Of a DNA stretch of 64,000 bases, positions 54,307 to 63,833 are shown one piece after another. The notes under the pieces are model-generated. The model made no database searches. It worked only from the letters and a program-made list of their open reading frames with translations, and was not told where the DNA came from. Within the stretch, counting starts at the first letter, position 1; every line of letters begins with the position of its first letter. The DNA is from Extensimonas soli (lineage in GTDB: Bacteria; Pseudomonadota; Gammaproteobacteria; Burkholderiales; Burkholderiaceae_C), in assembly GCF_029211265.1 (NCBI RefSeq), contig NZ_JARGEL010000013.1, positions 465,359 to 529,358 on the forward strand, given 5' to 3'. Position numbers and translations under genes: made by a program.

Positions 54307-55830
54307 ATGAATGCACCCAGCAACGTGGCCGCGCTGGCCCCCGCCGTCAAGCTGCTGATCGGCGGCAAGTTCGTCGAGTCCAAGAGCACCGAATGGCGCA
54401 ACGTGGTCAACCCTGCCACGCAGGAAGTGCTCGCGCGCGTGCCCTTTGCCACGCCCGACGAGATCGAGGCCGCCGTGGCCTCGGCCAAAGAGGCCTTCAA
54501 AACCTGGCGCAAGACGCCCATCGGCGCGCGTGCGCGCATCTTCCTCAAGCTGCAGCAGCTGATCCGCGAGCACATGGCCGAGCTTGCCGCGATCCTCACG
54601 GCAGAGCAGGGCAAGACCCTGCCTGACGCTGAGGGCGACGTGTTCCGCGGTCTCGAAGTGGTCGAGCACGCGGCCGGCATCGGCAACCTGCAGCTCGGCG
54701 AGCTCGCCAACAACGTCGCGAACGGCGTCGATACCTACACGCTGCTGCAGCCGCTGGGCGTGTGCGCGGGCATCACGCCGTTCAACTTTCCGGCCATGAT
54801 CCCGCTGTGGATGTTCCCCATGGCCATCGTCACGGGCAACACCTTCGTGCTCAAGCCCTCCGAGCAAGACCCCATGGTCACCATGCGCCTGTGCGAGCTC
54901 GCGCTCGAAGCCGGCATTCCGCCCGGCGTGCTCAACGTGGTGCACGGCGGCGAGGCCGCGGTGAATGCGATTTGCGACCACCCCGACATCAAGGCGATCT
55001 CCTTCGTCGGCTCCACGCGCGTGGGCACGCATGTCTACAACCGCGCCAGCCTGGCCGGCAAGCGCGTGCAGTGCATGATGGGTGCGAAGAACCACGCCAT
55101 CATCCTGCCCGACGCGAACAAGGAGCAAACGCTCAATGCGCTCGTGGGCGCGGGTTTTGGTGCGGCCGGGCAGCGCTGCATGGCAGTGTCGGTGGCCGTG
55201 CTCGTGGGCGAGGCGCAGCAGTGGATTCCCGAAATCGTCGCCAAGGCCAAGACGCTCAAGGTGAGCGCAGGCACCGAAAAGGGCACGGACGTGGGCCCGG
55301 TCGTGTCCTGCGCAGCGCTCGCGCGTGTCGAGGGCCTGATCGAAAAAGGCCTTGCCGAAGGCGCCAAGCTCGAACTCGACGGCCGCAAGCCGCAGGTGCC
55401 CGGCTATGACAAGGGCAATTTCGTCGGCCCGACCATCTTCTCGGGCGTCAAGCCCGGCATGGCTATCTACGACCAGGAAATCTTCGGCCCCGTGCTGTGC
55501 ATCGCCGGTGCCAACAGCCTCGACGAAGCCATTGAATTCATCAACGCGAATCCGCATGGCAATGGCACCGCGATCTTCACGCAAAGCGGCGCCGCGGCGC
55601 GCAAGTTCCAGGAGGACATCGACGTGGGCCAGATCGGCATCAACGTGCCGATTCCTGTGCCCGTGCCGATTTTCTCGTTCACAGGTTCGCGCGCGTCCAA
55701 GCTCGGCGACCTCGGGCCCTATGGCAAGCAGGTCGTGCTGTTTTACACCCAGACCAAGACCGTCACGGCGCGCTGGTTCGACGACAGCACCACCACGCAG
55801 GGCGTGAACACCACGATCAGCCTGCGCTGA
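54307..55830 (+). CDS. mmsA: CoA-acylating methylmalonate-semialdehyde dehydrogenase
   Basis: 507 residues from ATG 54307, with AAGGAGATG upstream. ALDH family: [28 protein letters not shown] and the catalytic Cys in [10 protein letters not shown]; the C-terminal [16 protein letters not shown] is typical of MmsA. It converts methylmalonate semialdehyde to propionyl-CoA in valine and inositol breakdown. It opens the mms gene set, 143 bases before the acyl-CoA dehydrogenase. A motif variant, ATAGCTGCCAGCGC (55879-55892), lies in that gap. Confidence 0.94.
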   Translation: MNAPSNVAALAPAVKLLIGGKFVESKSTEWRNVVNPATQEVLARVPFATPDEIEAAVASAKEAFKTWRKTPIGARARIFLKLQQLIREHMAELAAILTAEQGKTLPDAEGDVFRGLEVVEHAAGIGNLQLGELANNVANGVDTYTLLQPLGVCAGITPFNFPAMIPLWMFPMAIVTGNTFVLKPSEQDPMVTMRLCELALEAGIPPGVLNVVHGGEAAVNAICDHPDIKAISFVGSTRVGTHVYNRASLAGKRVQCMMGAKNHAIILPDANKEQTLNALVGAGFGAAGQRCMAVSVAVLVGEAQQWIPEIVAKAKTLKVSAGTEKGTDVGPVVSCAALARVEGLIEKGLAEGAKLELDGRKPQVPGYDKGNFVGPTIFSGVKPGMAIYDQEIFGPVLCIAGANSLDEAIEFINANPHGNGTAIFTQSGAAARKFQEDIDVGQIGINVPIPVPVPIFSFTGSRASKLGDLGPYGKQVVLFYTQTKTVTARWFDDSTTTQGVNTTISLR

Positions 55831-55973
55831 ACGCGCGCGGCAGGCAGGGCAGGGCGTCTGGCGGCAACATCGTTATTGATAGCTGCCAGCGCACGTCCTG
55901 CCTTCCTGAAGTGGCAAAAACACTGAATTTTTGCCACCACGCAACCGTACACACCACGAGGAGACGCACCCCC

Positions 55974-57140
55974 ATGGATTTCGAGCTGAGTGACGATCAG
56001 CGGGCTTTTGCCGACACGGCGCGGCAGTTTGCCCAGGCAGAGCTCGCGCCACACGCGGCGCGCTGGGACGCCGAAGGGATTTTTCCGCGCGAGGCCATCG
56101 CCAAGGCCGGCGAGCTTGGCTTTTGCGGTCTGTACGCGCCCGAAAACGCGGGCGGTCTGGGCCTGCCGCGGCTCGACGCCACGCTGGTGTTCGAGGAAAT
56201 GGCCGCCGTCGATCCCTCGACCACGGCCTTCATCACCATCCACAACATGGCGACCTGGATGCTCGGCACCTGGGCCACGCCCGCCGTGCGCGAGCACTGG
56301 GGGCAGCTGCTCACGCGCGGCGAAAAGCTCGCCTCGTACTGCCTGACCGAGCCGGGCGCGGGCTCGGACGCAGCCTCGCTCAAGACGCGCGCCGAGGCCG
56401 TGGGGCACGAGTGGGTGATCGACGGCAGCAAGGCCTTCATCTCGGGCGCGGGCAGCACCGACATGCTGGTGCTCATGGCACGCACGGGCGACGCGCAGTC
56501 GGGCTCGGGCGGTATCTCGGCCTTTGCCGTGCCGGCCGATACGCCGGGCATCAGCTACGGCAAGCGCGAGCACAAAATGGGCTGGAACAGCCAGCCCACG
56601 CGCACCATCAGCTTCGACAAGGTGCGCATCCCGGCCGACCACCTGCTCGGGTGCGAGGGCGAGGGCTTCAAAATCGCCATGAAGGGCCTGGACGGCGGGC
56701 GCATCAACATCGCCACCTGCTCGGTCGGCGCGGCGCAGGGTGCGCTCACGCACGCGCAGCGCTATCTGCACGAGCGTCGGCAGTTCGGCAAGCCGATCGC
56801 GAGCTTTCAGGCGCTGCAGTTCAAGCTCGCCGACATGGCGACCGAGCTCGTCGCGGCGCGCCAGATGGTGCGCCTGGCGGCCTCCAAGCTCGACGCCGGC
56901 GCGCGCGACGCAAGCACCTACTGCGCCATGGCCAAGCGCTTTGCCACCGACGCGGGCTTTGCCGTGTGCAACGAGGCGCTGCAGCTGCACGGCGGCTACG
57001 GCTACCTGAACGACTTTCCGCTCGAGCGCCTGGTGCGCGATGCGCGCGTGCACCAGATCCTCGAAGGTACGAACGAGATCATGCGCGTGATCATCGCGCG
57101 GCGCATGCTCGAAGGCGACGCGCCCGAGGTGATTCGCTGA
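55974..57140 (+). CDS. Acyl-CoA dehydrogenase, probable isobutyryl-CoA dehydrogenase
   Basis: 388 residues from ATG 55974, with GAGGAGACGC upstream. Signatures are YCLTEPGAGSDAASL, KAFISGAGSTD, and ILEGTNEIMRVIIAR; QLHGGYGYL is the C-terminal FAD motif. The catalytic Glu is expected in the LEGTNE segment. Between mmsA and mmsB, isobutyryl-CoA from valine is the most likely substrate. It should pass electrons to ETF. Confidence 0.92.
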   Translation: MDFELSDDQRAFADTARQFAQAELAPHAARWDAEGIFPREAIAKAGELGFCGLYAPENAGGLGLPRLDATLVFEEMAAVDPSTTAFITIHNMATWMLGTWATPAVREHWGQLLTRGEKLASYCLTEPGAGSDAASLKTRAEAVGHEWVIDGSKAFISGAGSTDMLVLMARTGDAQSGSGGISAFAVPADTPGISYGKREHKMGWNSQPTRTISFDKVRIPADHLLGCEGEGFKIAMKGLDGGRINIATCSVGAAQGALTHAQRYLHERRQFGKPIASFQALQFKLADMATELVAARQMVRLAASKLDAGARDASTYCAMAKRFATDAGFAVCNEALQLHGGYGYLNDFPLERLVRDARVHQILEGTNEIMRVIIARRMLEGDAPEVIR

Positions 57141-57206
57141 CTGTCGCGCCGACCAATTTTTGAAATGCTTTTATTTCGATAGCTTCTTGCGCAGGATTAT
57201 CAAGGG

Positions 57207-57375
57207 CTAGCAGCCTGTCGGACTTTGGACGTCGAAAGCGAGAAGGTGCCCCAGCGAGGCCAGTTTTTGCCGGATTCGCCGCCCCATAACGGGACTATGG
57301 GGCAAGAAGACGGTAAAAAATGGGCCGCTGCGGCGCATTCGCAGCCGACGATTCCAAAGTCCGACAGGCTGCTAG
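57207..57375. mobile_element. 169-bp MITE-like element with perfect 23-bp inverted ends
   Basis: 57207-57229 (CTAGCAGCCTGTCGGACTTT, then GGA) and 57353-57375 are exact reverse complements. Read as 19-bp ends CAGCCTGTCGGACTTTGGA flanked by CTAG on each side, it fits an insertion with a CTAG target duplication, the type of target used by IS5-group elements (inference). No ORF is present. It lies between the acyl-CoA dehydrogenase and mmsB genes. Confidence 0.8.
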
Positions 57376-57430
57376 AGGCTTATTTGATACTTAACCCATA
57401 CTTCACCACTTGCACTCAGGAGACCTCACC

Positions 57431-58324
57431 ATGCACATCGCATTCATCGGTTTGGGCAACATGGGCGGACCCATGGCGCTGAATCTGCACAAGGCCGGCT
57501 ACAGCGTGCGCGGCTTCGATTTGTCCAAACCCGCGTGCGACAAGCTCGCCGCCGAGGGCCTGGTGATCGCGCCCAGCGCCACAGAGGCCGCGCAGGGCGC
57601 GGCCGTGGTCATCAGCATGCTGCCCGCGAGCCCGCATGTCGAGGCGCTGTTCCTCGGCGACGGGCGTGCGCCGGGCCTGCTCGCGGCATTGCGCGCGGGC
57701 ACGCTGGTCATCGACAGCTCGACCATCGCCGCAGCCACCTCGCGCAAAGTGGCCGAAGCCGCGGCGGCGCGCCAGATCGACTTCATCGACGCGCCCGTCT
57801 CGGGCGGCACGGGCGGCGCGATTGCGGGTACGCTGACCTTCATGGTCGGCGGCGAGGCGGCGGCGCTCGAGCGCGCGCGCCCGCTGCTCGAAAAAATGGG
57901 CAGCAACATCTTCCACGCCGGCGCTGTGGGCGCGGGCCAGACGGCCAAAATCTGCAACAACATGCTGCTGGGCATCCTCATGGCCGGCACCAGCGAGGCC
58001 ATCGCGCTCGGCGTGGCCAACGGGCTCGACCCCAAAGTGCTTTCAGAGATCATGCGCCGCAGCTCGGGCGGGAACTGGGCGCTCGAAAAATACAACCCCT
58101 GGCCCGGCGTGATGGAAAACGCACCGGCCTCCAAGGGCTACGCGGGCGGCTTCGGCACCGACCTCATGCTCAAGGACCTGGGCCTCGCACAAGAAAACGC
58201 CACCGCCGTCAAGGCTGCGACGCCGCTGGGCGGCCTGGTGCGCGGCCTGTACGCGGCGCACAGCCTCGCGGGTTACGGCGCGCAGGACTTCTCGAGCATC
58301 ATCAAGCTGGTGCACAAGGGCTGA
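57431..58324 (+). CDS. mmsB: 3-hydroxyisobutyrate dehydrogenase
   Basis: 297 residues from ATG 57431, with CAGGAGACC upstream. The NAD-binding motif is IAFIGLGNMGGPMA, the substrate loop DAPVSGGTGGAIAGTLTFMVGG, and the catalytic Lys is in GAGQTAKICNNMLLG. It oxidises 3-hydroxyisobutyrate to methylmalonate semialdehyde, the substrate of MmsA. The enoyl-CoA hydratase and 3-hydroxyisobutyryl-CoA hydrolase of the pathway are not in the window. Confidence 0.95.
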   Translation: MHIAFIGLGNMGGPMALNLHKAGYSVRGFDLSKPACDKLAAEGLVIAPSATEAAQGAAVVISMLPASPHVEALFLGDGRAPGLLAALRAGTLVIDSSTIAAATSRKVAEAAAARQIDFIDAPVSGGTGGAIAGTLTFMVGGEAAALERARPLLEKMGSNIFHAGAVGAGQTAKICNNMLLGILMAGTSEAIALGVANGLDPKVLSEIMRRSSGGNWALEKYNPWPGVMENAPASKGYAGGFGTDLMLKDLGLAQENATAVKAATPLGGLVRGLYAAHSLAGYGAQDFSSIIKLVHKG

Positions 58325-58485
58325 AACGGCCCGAGAGGCTTCGGCCCACCCGAATGCCAGTTGGGGTTCGGAATGTGGCCGGCCCCGCAAAGCGCGCTGG
58401 CAAGTGGGGGACAGCGCGCTGGGCGCATCCTTTCTACAATCGACAGGACTTGCACCGCGGCGCGGTGCCCCGTCCACACGCTCAC

Positions 58486-59577
58486 ATGCCCCCGCCCATG
58501 CCCTCTGCCGCCGAACTCGAACGCGCCTTGCACTATCCGCTTGCCGACCGCCTGCCGCCACGCGGCGGTGCGATCGAGGTGGCGCCCGGTGTGCTCTGGC
58601 TGCGCATGGCCTTGCCGTATGCGCTCGACCACATCAACCTCTGGCTGCTGCGCGACCACATCGACGGCCAGGACGGCTGGAGCGTGGTCGATTGCTGCAT
58701 AGACCGCGCCGAGTCGCGCGCCGATTGGGAGCAGGTGTTTGCGAGCCAACTGCAGGGCTTGCCGATTCTGCGCGTGATCGTCACGCACATGCACCCCGAC
58801 CACATCGGCCTTGCGCACTGGCTGTGCGAGCGCTGGAGCACGCCCGCGCACGAGTGCCGGCTGTGGATCAGCGCCACCGATTACCAGGCGGGGCTTTACA
58901 ACTCCACGGTGGTGGACGACGTGCGCGCCGAGCGCTCGGCGCAGTTCTTTGCGAGCCACGGCCTGCGCGACCCGGACGACCTTGAAAAAATCCGCCAGCG
59001 CAAGAGCTACTACAGCAGCCACGTGCCGGCCGTGCCGCCGACCTTCCGGCGCCTGATGGACGGCAACGTGCTGCGCATAGGCGCACACGAATGGCGCTGC
59101 ATCGTCGGCTACGGCCACGCGCCCGAGCACATGGCGCTGTATTGCGCGGCGCTGGGCCTGTTGATCAGCGGTGACATGATGCTGCCGCGCATCTCCACCA
59201 ACGTGAGCGTCTATGAGGGCGAGCCCGAGGCCGATCCGCTCACGCTGTTCCTCGACTCGATCGACCGCTTCGAGGCGCTGCCCGCCGACACGCTGGTGCT
59301 GCCCGCGCACGGCAAGCCCTTCGTGGGCCTGCAGACACGCATCGCACAGCTGCACGAGCACCACCGCGAGCGCCTGGCCGACGTGCTGGTCACGGCACGC
59401 GAGCACCCGGTGACGGCCCACGAGCTGCTGCCCGTGCTGTTCCATCGCCAGCTCGACCTGCACCAGACCACTTTTGCAATGGGCGAGGCCGTGGCGCACC
59501 TGCACCGCCTCTGGTACGCCGGGCAGCTGGCACGCACGCGCGACGCACAAGGGGTGTGGCGCTTTGCGTTGGGGTGA
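58486..59577 (+). CDS. MBL-fold metallo-hydrolase
   Basis: 363 residues from ATG 58486; ATG 58498 is four codons later. The metal site is THMHPDHIG (100-108), with GYGHAPEHMALYC, SGDMMLPRIST and LPAHGKPF supplying the further His/Asp ligands. A roughly 100-residue C-terminal domain (winged-helix type) follows, as in glyoxalase-II-like relatives that hydrolyse thioesters. The substrate is unknown. It may be the last gene of the mms set, or separate, as the gap to mmsB is 161 bases. Confidence 0.88.
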   Translation: MPPPMPSAAELERALHYPLADRLPPRGGAIEVAPGVLWLRMALPYALDHINLWLLRDHIDGQDGWSVVDCCIDRAESRADWEQVFASQLQGLPILRVIVTHMHPDHIGLAHWLCERWSTPAHECRLWISATDYQAGLYNSTVVDDVRAERSAQFFASHGLRDPDDLEKIRQRKSYYSSHVPAVPPTFRRLMDGNVLRIGAHEWRCIVGYGHAPEHMALYCAALGLLISGDMMLPRISTNVSVYEGEPEADPLTLFLDSIDRFEALPADTLVLPAHGKPFVGLQTRIAQLHEHHRERLADVLVTAREHPVTAHELLPVLFHRQLDLHQTTFAMGEAVAHLHRLWYAGQLARTRDAQGVWRFALG

Positions 59578-59591
59578 GCAACTGGGGGTGA

Positions 59592-59822
59592 GTTTTTGGG
59601 GGCTGTCGCATCCCCGACGATCTGCATCGCGCCAACATCCGCCTGTTCGACGCCTGCGAAAAAGCCGGCATCGGCAAGCGGGCCGGCCTCAAGGACAGGG
59701 CACTCGTCACCGCTACCAACGAATTGGCCGAGCGCATCTTCGCCACCAGCCACCCCCTCTACGCCATGCTGTTCGACCTGCAAGTTCTGGACGTGGTGCG
59801 CACCATCGAGGGGCGGGAGTAA
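59592..59822 (+). pseudogene. C-terminal fragment of an unrecognised protein
   Basis: A frame of 76 codons without a start codon runs from just after an in-frame TGA (59589) to TAA 59820-59822. It reads RIPDDLHRANIRLFDA, then KDRALVTATNELAERIF and MLFDLQVLDVVRTIEGRE, which has the look of a real helical protein end rather than random translation. It begins 15 bases after the MBL gene stop. Its stop is two bases before the DUF1016 start, so it was once the upstream gene of that operon. I do not recognise the family. Confidence 0.6.
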
Positions 59823-59824
59823 TC

Positions 59825-60784
59825 ATGGATAAAACCCCGCCGCCCACGCGCTACCCCAGCCTGCCGACCGACATCAAACAGCGCATCCGGCAGGCTCAGA
59901 CGCGGGCAATGCTGGCGGTCAATGCCGAGTTGATCCGCCTGTACTGGGAAATCGGCCAGATGCTGGACGCACGGCAGCAAAGCGAGGGTTGGGGCGCGGC
60001 GGTAATTCCCCGGCTGGCGCGGGATATTCGCAACGAATTTCCGGAGGTGAAGGGGTTTTCCGAGCGCAACATCAAGCGGATGCTGGCGTTTTATCGTGAA
60101 TACCGGGCGCTGGAATTTGTGCCACAGCCTGCGGCACAAGTGGCGGGCAAGGGAAAAGTGCCACAGGCGGTGACACTTTTTGCGGCCGATCTGGTGTTGT
60201 CTCTGCCGTGGGGACATCACGCCCTGCTGATGGAGAAGGTGAAGGACATTGCCATCCGCCGGTGGTACGCCGAGGCGACGCTGACCAACGGCTGGAGCCG
60301 CAATGTGCTTTTGATGCAGATCGAGACCGCCGCCCACACCCGCCAGGGTAAGGCGACCAGCAACTTCTCGGCACGGCTGTCGCCGCCCCAGTCCGACCTG
60401 GTGCAGCAGACGCTGAAAGACCCTTATCTGTTCGATTTTCTGACGCTGGAAGAACCCTTCCACGAGCGCGAGCTGGAAACCGGGTTGATCGGCCAGCTGG
60501 AAAAATTCCTGCTGGAACCGGGGCAGGGGTTTGCGTTCGTCGGACGGCAATATCATGTCGAGGTCGGCGATCAGGGTTTCTATATCGACATCTTGTTCAG
60601 CCATCTGCGGCTGCGTTGCTACGTCGTCATCTGGCAAAAAACCTGCTCGTCTATGGCGAAAACGGTGCGGGCAAGTCGTCGATATTTCATGCCTTGGGTG
60701 GCTTCTTTTCACTCAAGCCGCCACGCGCCTTGTGCGACCACAAGAATGTGTTCTCCGGCTTGCCGGATGCAGACTGCTGGATAG
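59825..60784 (+). pseudogene. DUF1016 (YhcG-type) nuclease gene, truncated and fused
   Basis: The first 269 codons (to about 60631) are a good DUF1016 protein: LYWEIGQMLDARQQ, FSERNIKRMLAFYREY, LPWGHHALLMEK, and GFYIDILFSHLRLRCYVVI. The catalytic D/E-x-K that should follow is missing. Instead the frame runs into DNA that, in another frame, encodes an AAA ATPase, and ends at 60784 with a nonsense tail. A deletion has therefore joined two genes. The helical domain may still be made. It is a paralogue of the intact gene at 19875-20978, though clearly divergent. Confidence 0.8.
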
Positions 60785-60801
60785 CCGGCATGTGGCCTTG
60801 A
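60634..60801 (+). pseudogene. Fragment of an AAA/SMC-like ATPase gene
   Basis: The frame AKNLLVYGENGAGKSSIFHA contains a complete Walker A (GENGAGKSS) followed by LGGFFSLKPPRALCDHKNVF, then DADCWIAGMWP and TGA at 60799-60801. Only about 55 codons of what is normally a several-hundred-residue ATPase remain. The 5' end was removed by the junction near 60632. The stop lies one base before the AlbA-type gene, and that second junction presumably removed the rest. Confidence 0.7.
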
Positions 60802-60802
60802 T

Positions 60803-62377
60803 ATGACGAAACTTCCCATCAATCTCAATGACCTGCTGCGCCAACGCACAGTCGAGGGCGAACGCATCGAGTACAAGACCGGGTGGAACCCGGACGCGAT
60901 CATCCGCACCGTATGCGCCTTTGCCAACGACTTCGAAAACCTTGGCGGCGGTTATGTGGTGATCGGGCAGGATTGCGACGCCAATGGCCAGCCGGTATTC
61001 CCGCCGGAGGGGCTGGCCGACAACCAACTCGACAAAATCCAGAGGGAATTGCTGGCCCACTGCCAGTTGATCCAGCCGCCGTACTTCCCGATATTGAGCA
61101 TTGAGCAAGTCGGGGGCCGCAAGCTGATCGTGCTGTGGGCGCCGGGCGGACAGACCCGGCCCTACAAGGCACCGGAGTCGGTGACGGCCAAGCACAAGGT
61201 CTGGCGCTATTACATCCGCCGCTACAGCAGCACGGTGGAGGCCAAGGGCGGCACCGAGCAGGAATTGTTGAGCCTGGCCGCCAAGGTGCCGTTCGACGAC
61301 CGCTACAACCAGTCGGCACGGATCGACGATCTGTCCAAACCCCTGATGCAGGCTTTCTTGCAGGAGGTGGGCAGCGCATTGGCGGCGGACGCACCCGGGT
61401 TATCGGTCGAGGCACTGGCTCGGCAGATGAACGTGGCCGGCGGACCCACCGAGTCGCCGTGGCCCAAGAACGTGGGTTTGCTGTTTTTCCATGAGACGCC
61501 GGAGCGATTTTTCCCTGGTGTGCAGATCGATGTGGTCTGGTTTCCCGAAGGCGCGGGCGGGGATCGCTTCGAGGAAAAGATTTTCAAGGGCCCGCTGGCG
61601 CGGATGACGCGCGAGGCCTTGAGCTACATCCAGCGCAACTATCTGCGCGAGACGGTCATCAAGCATCCTGACCGCGCCGAGGCCACGCGGGTCTGGAACT
61701 TCCCCTACGCCGCCATCGAGGAAGCCTTGGTCAACGCGGTCTATCACCGGTCTTACGAAGAGCGCGAGCCCATCGAGGTGCGCATCAGCAACGAGGAACT
61801 GGTCATCTTGAGCTTCCCCGGCCCGGATCGGTCGATCCGGATGGAGGACTTTCAGGCGGGGCGTATTGTCAGTCGCCGCTACCGGAATCGGCGGATTGGG
61901 GAGTTTCTCAAGGAACTGGAGATGACCGAAGGGCGATCCACCGGCATCCCGAAAATTCTGAAGGAAATGGCGGCCAATGGCTCGCCCGCGCCGCTGTTCG
62001 AGACGGACGACGACCGCCTCTCGTTCGTGATCAGGCTGCCACGCCATCCGCTGGCGCTTGTCCCGACAGTGGGTGGCGGGGAAGTCACAGGGGAAGTCAC
62101 AGGGGAAGTCACAGGGGAAGTCACAGGGGAAGTCACAGGGGAAGTCGAACGTCTGTTGCGCGCCGTGGTTGGGGAGATGTCTCGGCTGCAAATCCAGTCT
62201 GCGCTTGGCCTGAAAGGAGAGGAGCACTTTCGTATGGCCTACCTCAAGCCGGCTTTGGAGATGAGGATGGTCGAGATGACCTTGCCCGAAAAACCACGTA
62301 GCCGCAACCAGCGCTATCGCCTGACCACCCTAGGGCGGCACTGGCTGGATACGCATTCCGGTAGCGGCGCAGGTTGA
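60803..62377 (+). CDS. AlbA_2/Schlafen-domain ATP-binding protein
   Basis: 524 residues. The N-terminal AlbA_2 domain begins VEGERIEYKTGWNPDAIIRTVCAFAN and includes GGGYVVIGQD. The middle has a GHKL-like ATP-binding region (FPYAAIEEALVNAVYHRSY), as in the RecG-like/COG2865 group often annotated as transcriptional regulators. A GEVT pentad repeat links it to a winged-helix C-terminus (LQIQSALGLKGEEHFRMAYLKPAL). Relatives are frequent in defence islands, but the function is not established. The frame is intact, unlike its three upstream neighbours. Confidence 0.85.
   Translation: MTKLPINLNDLLRQRTVEGERIEYKTGWNPDAIIRTVCAFANDFENLGGGYVVIGQDCDANGQPVFPPEGLADNQLDKIQRELLAHCQLIQPPYFPILSIEQVGGRKLIVLWAPGGQTRPYKAPESVTAKHKVWRYYIRRYSSTVEAKGGTEQELLSLAAKVPFDDRYNQSARIDDLSKPLMQAFLQEVGSALAADAPGLSVEALARQMNVAGGPTESPWPKNVGLLFFHETPERFFPGVQIDVVWFPEGAGGDRFEEKIFKGPLARMTREALSYIQRNYLRETVIKHPDRAEATRVWNFPYAAIEEALVNAVYHRSYEEREPIEVRISNEELVILSFPGPDRSIRMEDFQAGRIVSRRYRNRRIGEFLKELEMTEGRSTGIPKILKEMAANGSPAPLFETDDDRLSFVIRLPRHPLALVPTVGGGEVTGEVTGEVTGEVTGEVTGEVERLLRAVVGEMSRLQIQSALGLKGEEHFRMAYLKPALEMRMVEMTLPEKPRSRNQRYRLTTLGRHWLDTHSGSGAG
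62078..62146 (+). repeat. 12-bp tandem repeat (GGGGAAGTCACA, five full copies plus nine bases)
   Basis: The unit encodes Gly-Glu-Val-Thr in frame, five times, followed by GEVE. The copies are exact, which suggests recent expansion by slippage. The copy number can change in steps of four residues without breaking the frame. It lies in the linker before the C-terminal winged helix of the AlbA-type protein. Confidence 0.95.
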
Positions 62378-62449
62378 AAACCGGAAGAATGGGCCATGGC
62401 CGTTGAGTTACTTCCCCAGAGCCTGCCCCACCATTTCGATACCCTTGCC

Positions 62450-63829
62450 ATGACCGCAACCCCTTCCCGACCCCGCCAGGCCAACCAGTTCGCCCTGCTG
62501 CGCGAGCGCCGTTTTGCGCCGTTTTTCTGGACGCAATTTGCGGGCGCGGCCAATGACAACCTGTTCAAGTTTGCGCTCACGGTGCTGGTGACCTACCAGC
62601 TGAACGTGGCGTGGCTGCCGCCCGCGCTCGCGGGGGTGGTGATCGGGGCGCTGTTCATCCTGCCGTTCGTGCTGTTTTCGGCCACCAGCGGGCAGCTCGC
62701 GGACAAGTTCGACAAGGCCACGCTGATGCGCGCGGTCAAAAACCTGGAAATCGCCATCATGGCGCTGACGGCCTGGGCCTTTGTGGCGGTGCAGCTGCCG
62801 GTGCTGCTGGCCTGCGTGTTTTTGATGGGGCTGCACTCCACGCTGTTCGGCCCGGTCAAGTACGCCTACCTGCCGCAGGTGCTCGATGAGCGCGAGCTCA
62901 CGGGTGGCAACGGTGTGGTGGAGGCGGGCACCTTCGTGGCCATTTTGCTCGGCAACGTTGCTGGGGGTCTGCTGGTGGCGGTGCCGCCACGGGGGCATGT
63001 GTACGTGGCCGTGGCCTGCGTGGCGCTGGCCTTGGCCGGGCGCATGGCGGCGCAGCGCATCCCTGCGGCGCCGGCCACCGACCCGGGCCTGCGCATCTGC
63101 TGGAACCCGGTCAGTGAAACCTGGCGCAACCTGAAGCTGGCGCATGCGCAGGTGCTGGTGTTCCGTTCGCTGCTGGGCATTTCGTGGATGTGGTTCTTCG
63201 GCGCCACGTTCTTGAGCAACTTCCCGGCCTTTGCCAAGGAGGTGCTGCACGGCAACGAGCAGGTGGCGTCGCTGCTGCTGGTGGTGTTTTCGGTGGGCAT
63301 AGGGATGGGTTCGCTGCTGTGCGAAAGGCTCTCGCACCGGCATGTGGAAATCGGCCTGGTGCCGCTGGGCGCCATCGGCATGACGGTGTTTGCCGTCGAT
63401 CTTTACTTTGCCGCGCGCGGGCTGGCGCCGCCGGCGGGCCTTGGTGCGGACGGGGGTACGGATCTGGGCGCGGGTGCGGTGCACACGCTGCGCAGCTTCG
63501 TGGCGCAGGCCGCGCACTGGCGCGTGATGGCGGACCTGGCGCTGCTCAGCCTCAGCACGGGGCTTTACAGCGTGCCCATGTACGCGCTGATCCAGCTGCG
63601 CAGCGCGCCCACGCACCGCGCACGCATCATCGCGGCCAACAACATCCTGAACGCACTGTTCATGGTGGCCAGCGCGCTCATCGCCGGGGCGTTGCTGCAA
63701 AGCGGCTTTTCCATTGCGCAGCTGTTTCTGCTCACCGGGCTGGCCAACGCCGCGGTGACCGGCGCCATTTTCTGGCTGGTGCCCGAATACCGGCTGCGCT
63801 TCGTTGCCTGGGTGCGGGGGCGCGGTTGA
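62450..63829 (+). CDS. MFS transporter, LplT-like
   Basis: 459 residues from ATG 62450 (MTATPSRPRQ), with about twelve membrane segments. The N-terminal FWTQFAGAANDNLFKFALTVLVTYQL and the loop SGQLADKFDKATLMRAVKNLEI are typical of the lysophospholipid transporter LplT group. In many relatives the gene is followed by, or fused to, an acyltransferase that remodels phosphatidylethanolamine; none is visible before the window ends. Substrate assignment is therefore tentative. Confidence 0.82.
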   Translation: MTATPSRPRQANQFALLRERRFAPFFWTQFAGAANDNLFKFALTVLVTYQLNVAWLPPALAGVVIGALFILPFVLFSATSGQLADKFDKATLMRAVKNLEIAIMALTAWAFVAVQLPVLLACVFLMGLHSTLFGPVKYAYLPQVLDERELTGGNGVVEAGTFVAILLGNVAGGLLVAVPPRGHVYVAVACVALALAGRMAAQRIPAAPATDPGLRICWNPVSETWRNLKLAHAQVLVFRSLLGISWMWFFGATFLSNFPAFAKEVLHGNEQVASLLLVVFSVGIGMGSLLCERLSHRHVEIGLVPLGAIGMTVFAVDLYFAARGLAPPAGLGADGGTDLGAGAVHTLRSFVAQAAHWRVMADLALLSLSTGLYSVPMYALIQLRSAPTHRARIIAANNILNALFMVASALIAGALLQSGFSIAQLFLLTGLANAAVTGAIFWLVPEYRLRFVAWVRGRG

Positions 63830-63833
63830 TGTA

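Noticed and set aside
60616..60801. 61-codon frame as a small intact gene
   Set aside because: It contains a Walker A but nothing else of the ATPase fold and begins inside the DUF1016 coding sequence; it is a gene fragment.
62078..62146. Possible CRISPR-like array
   Set aside because: The repeats are adjacent 12-bp units without spacers and encode GEVT in frame inside a protein gene.
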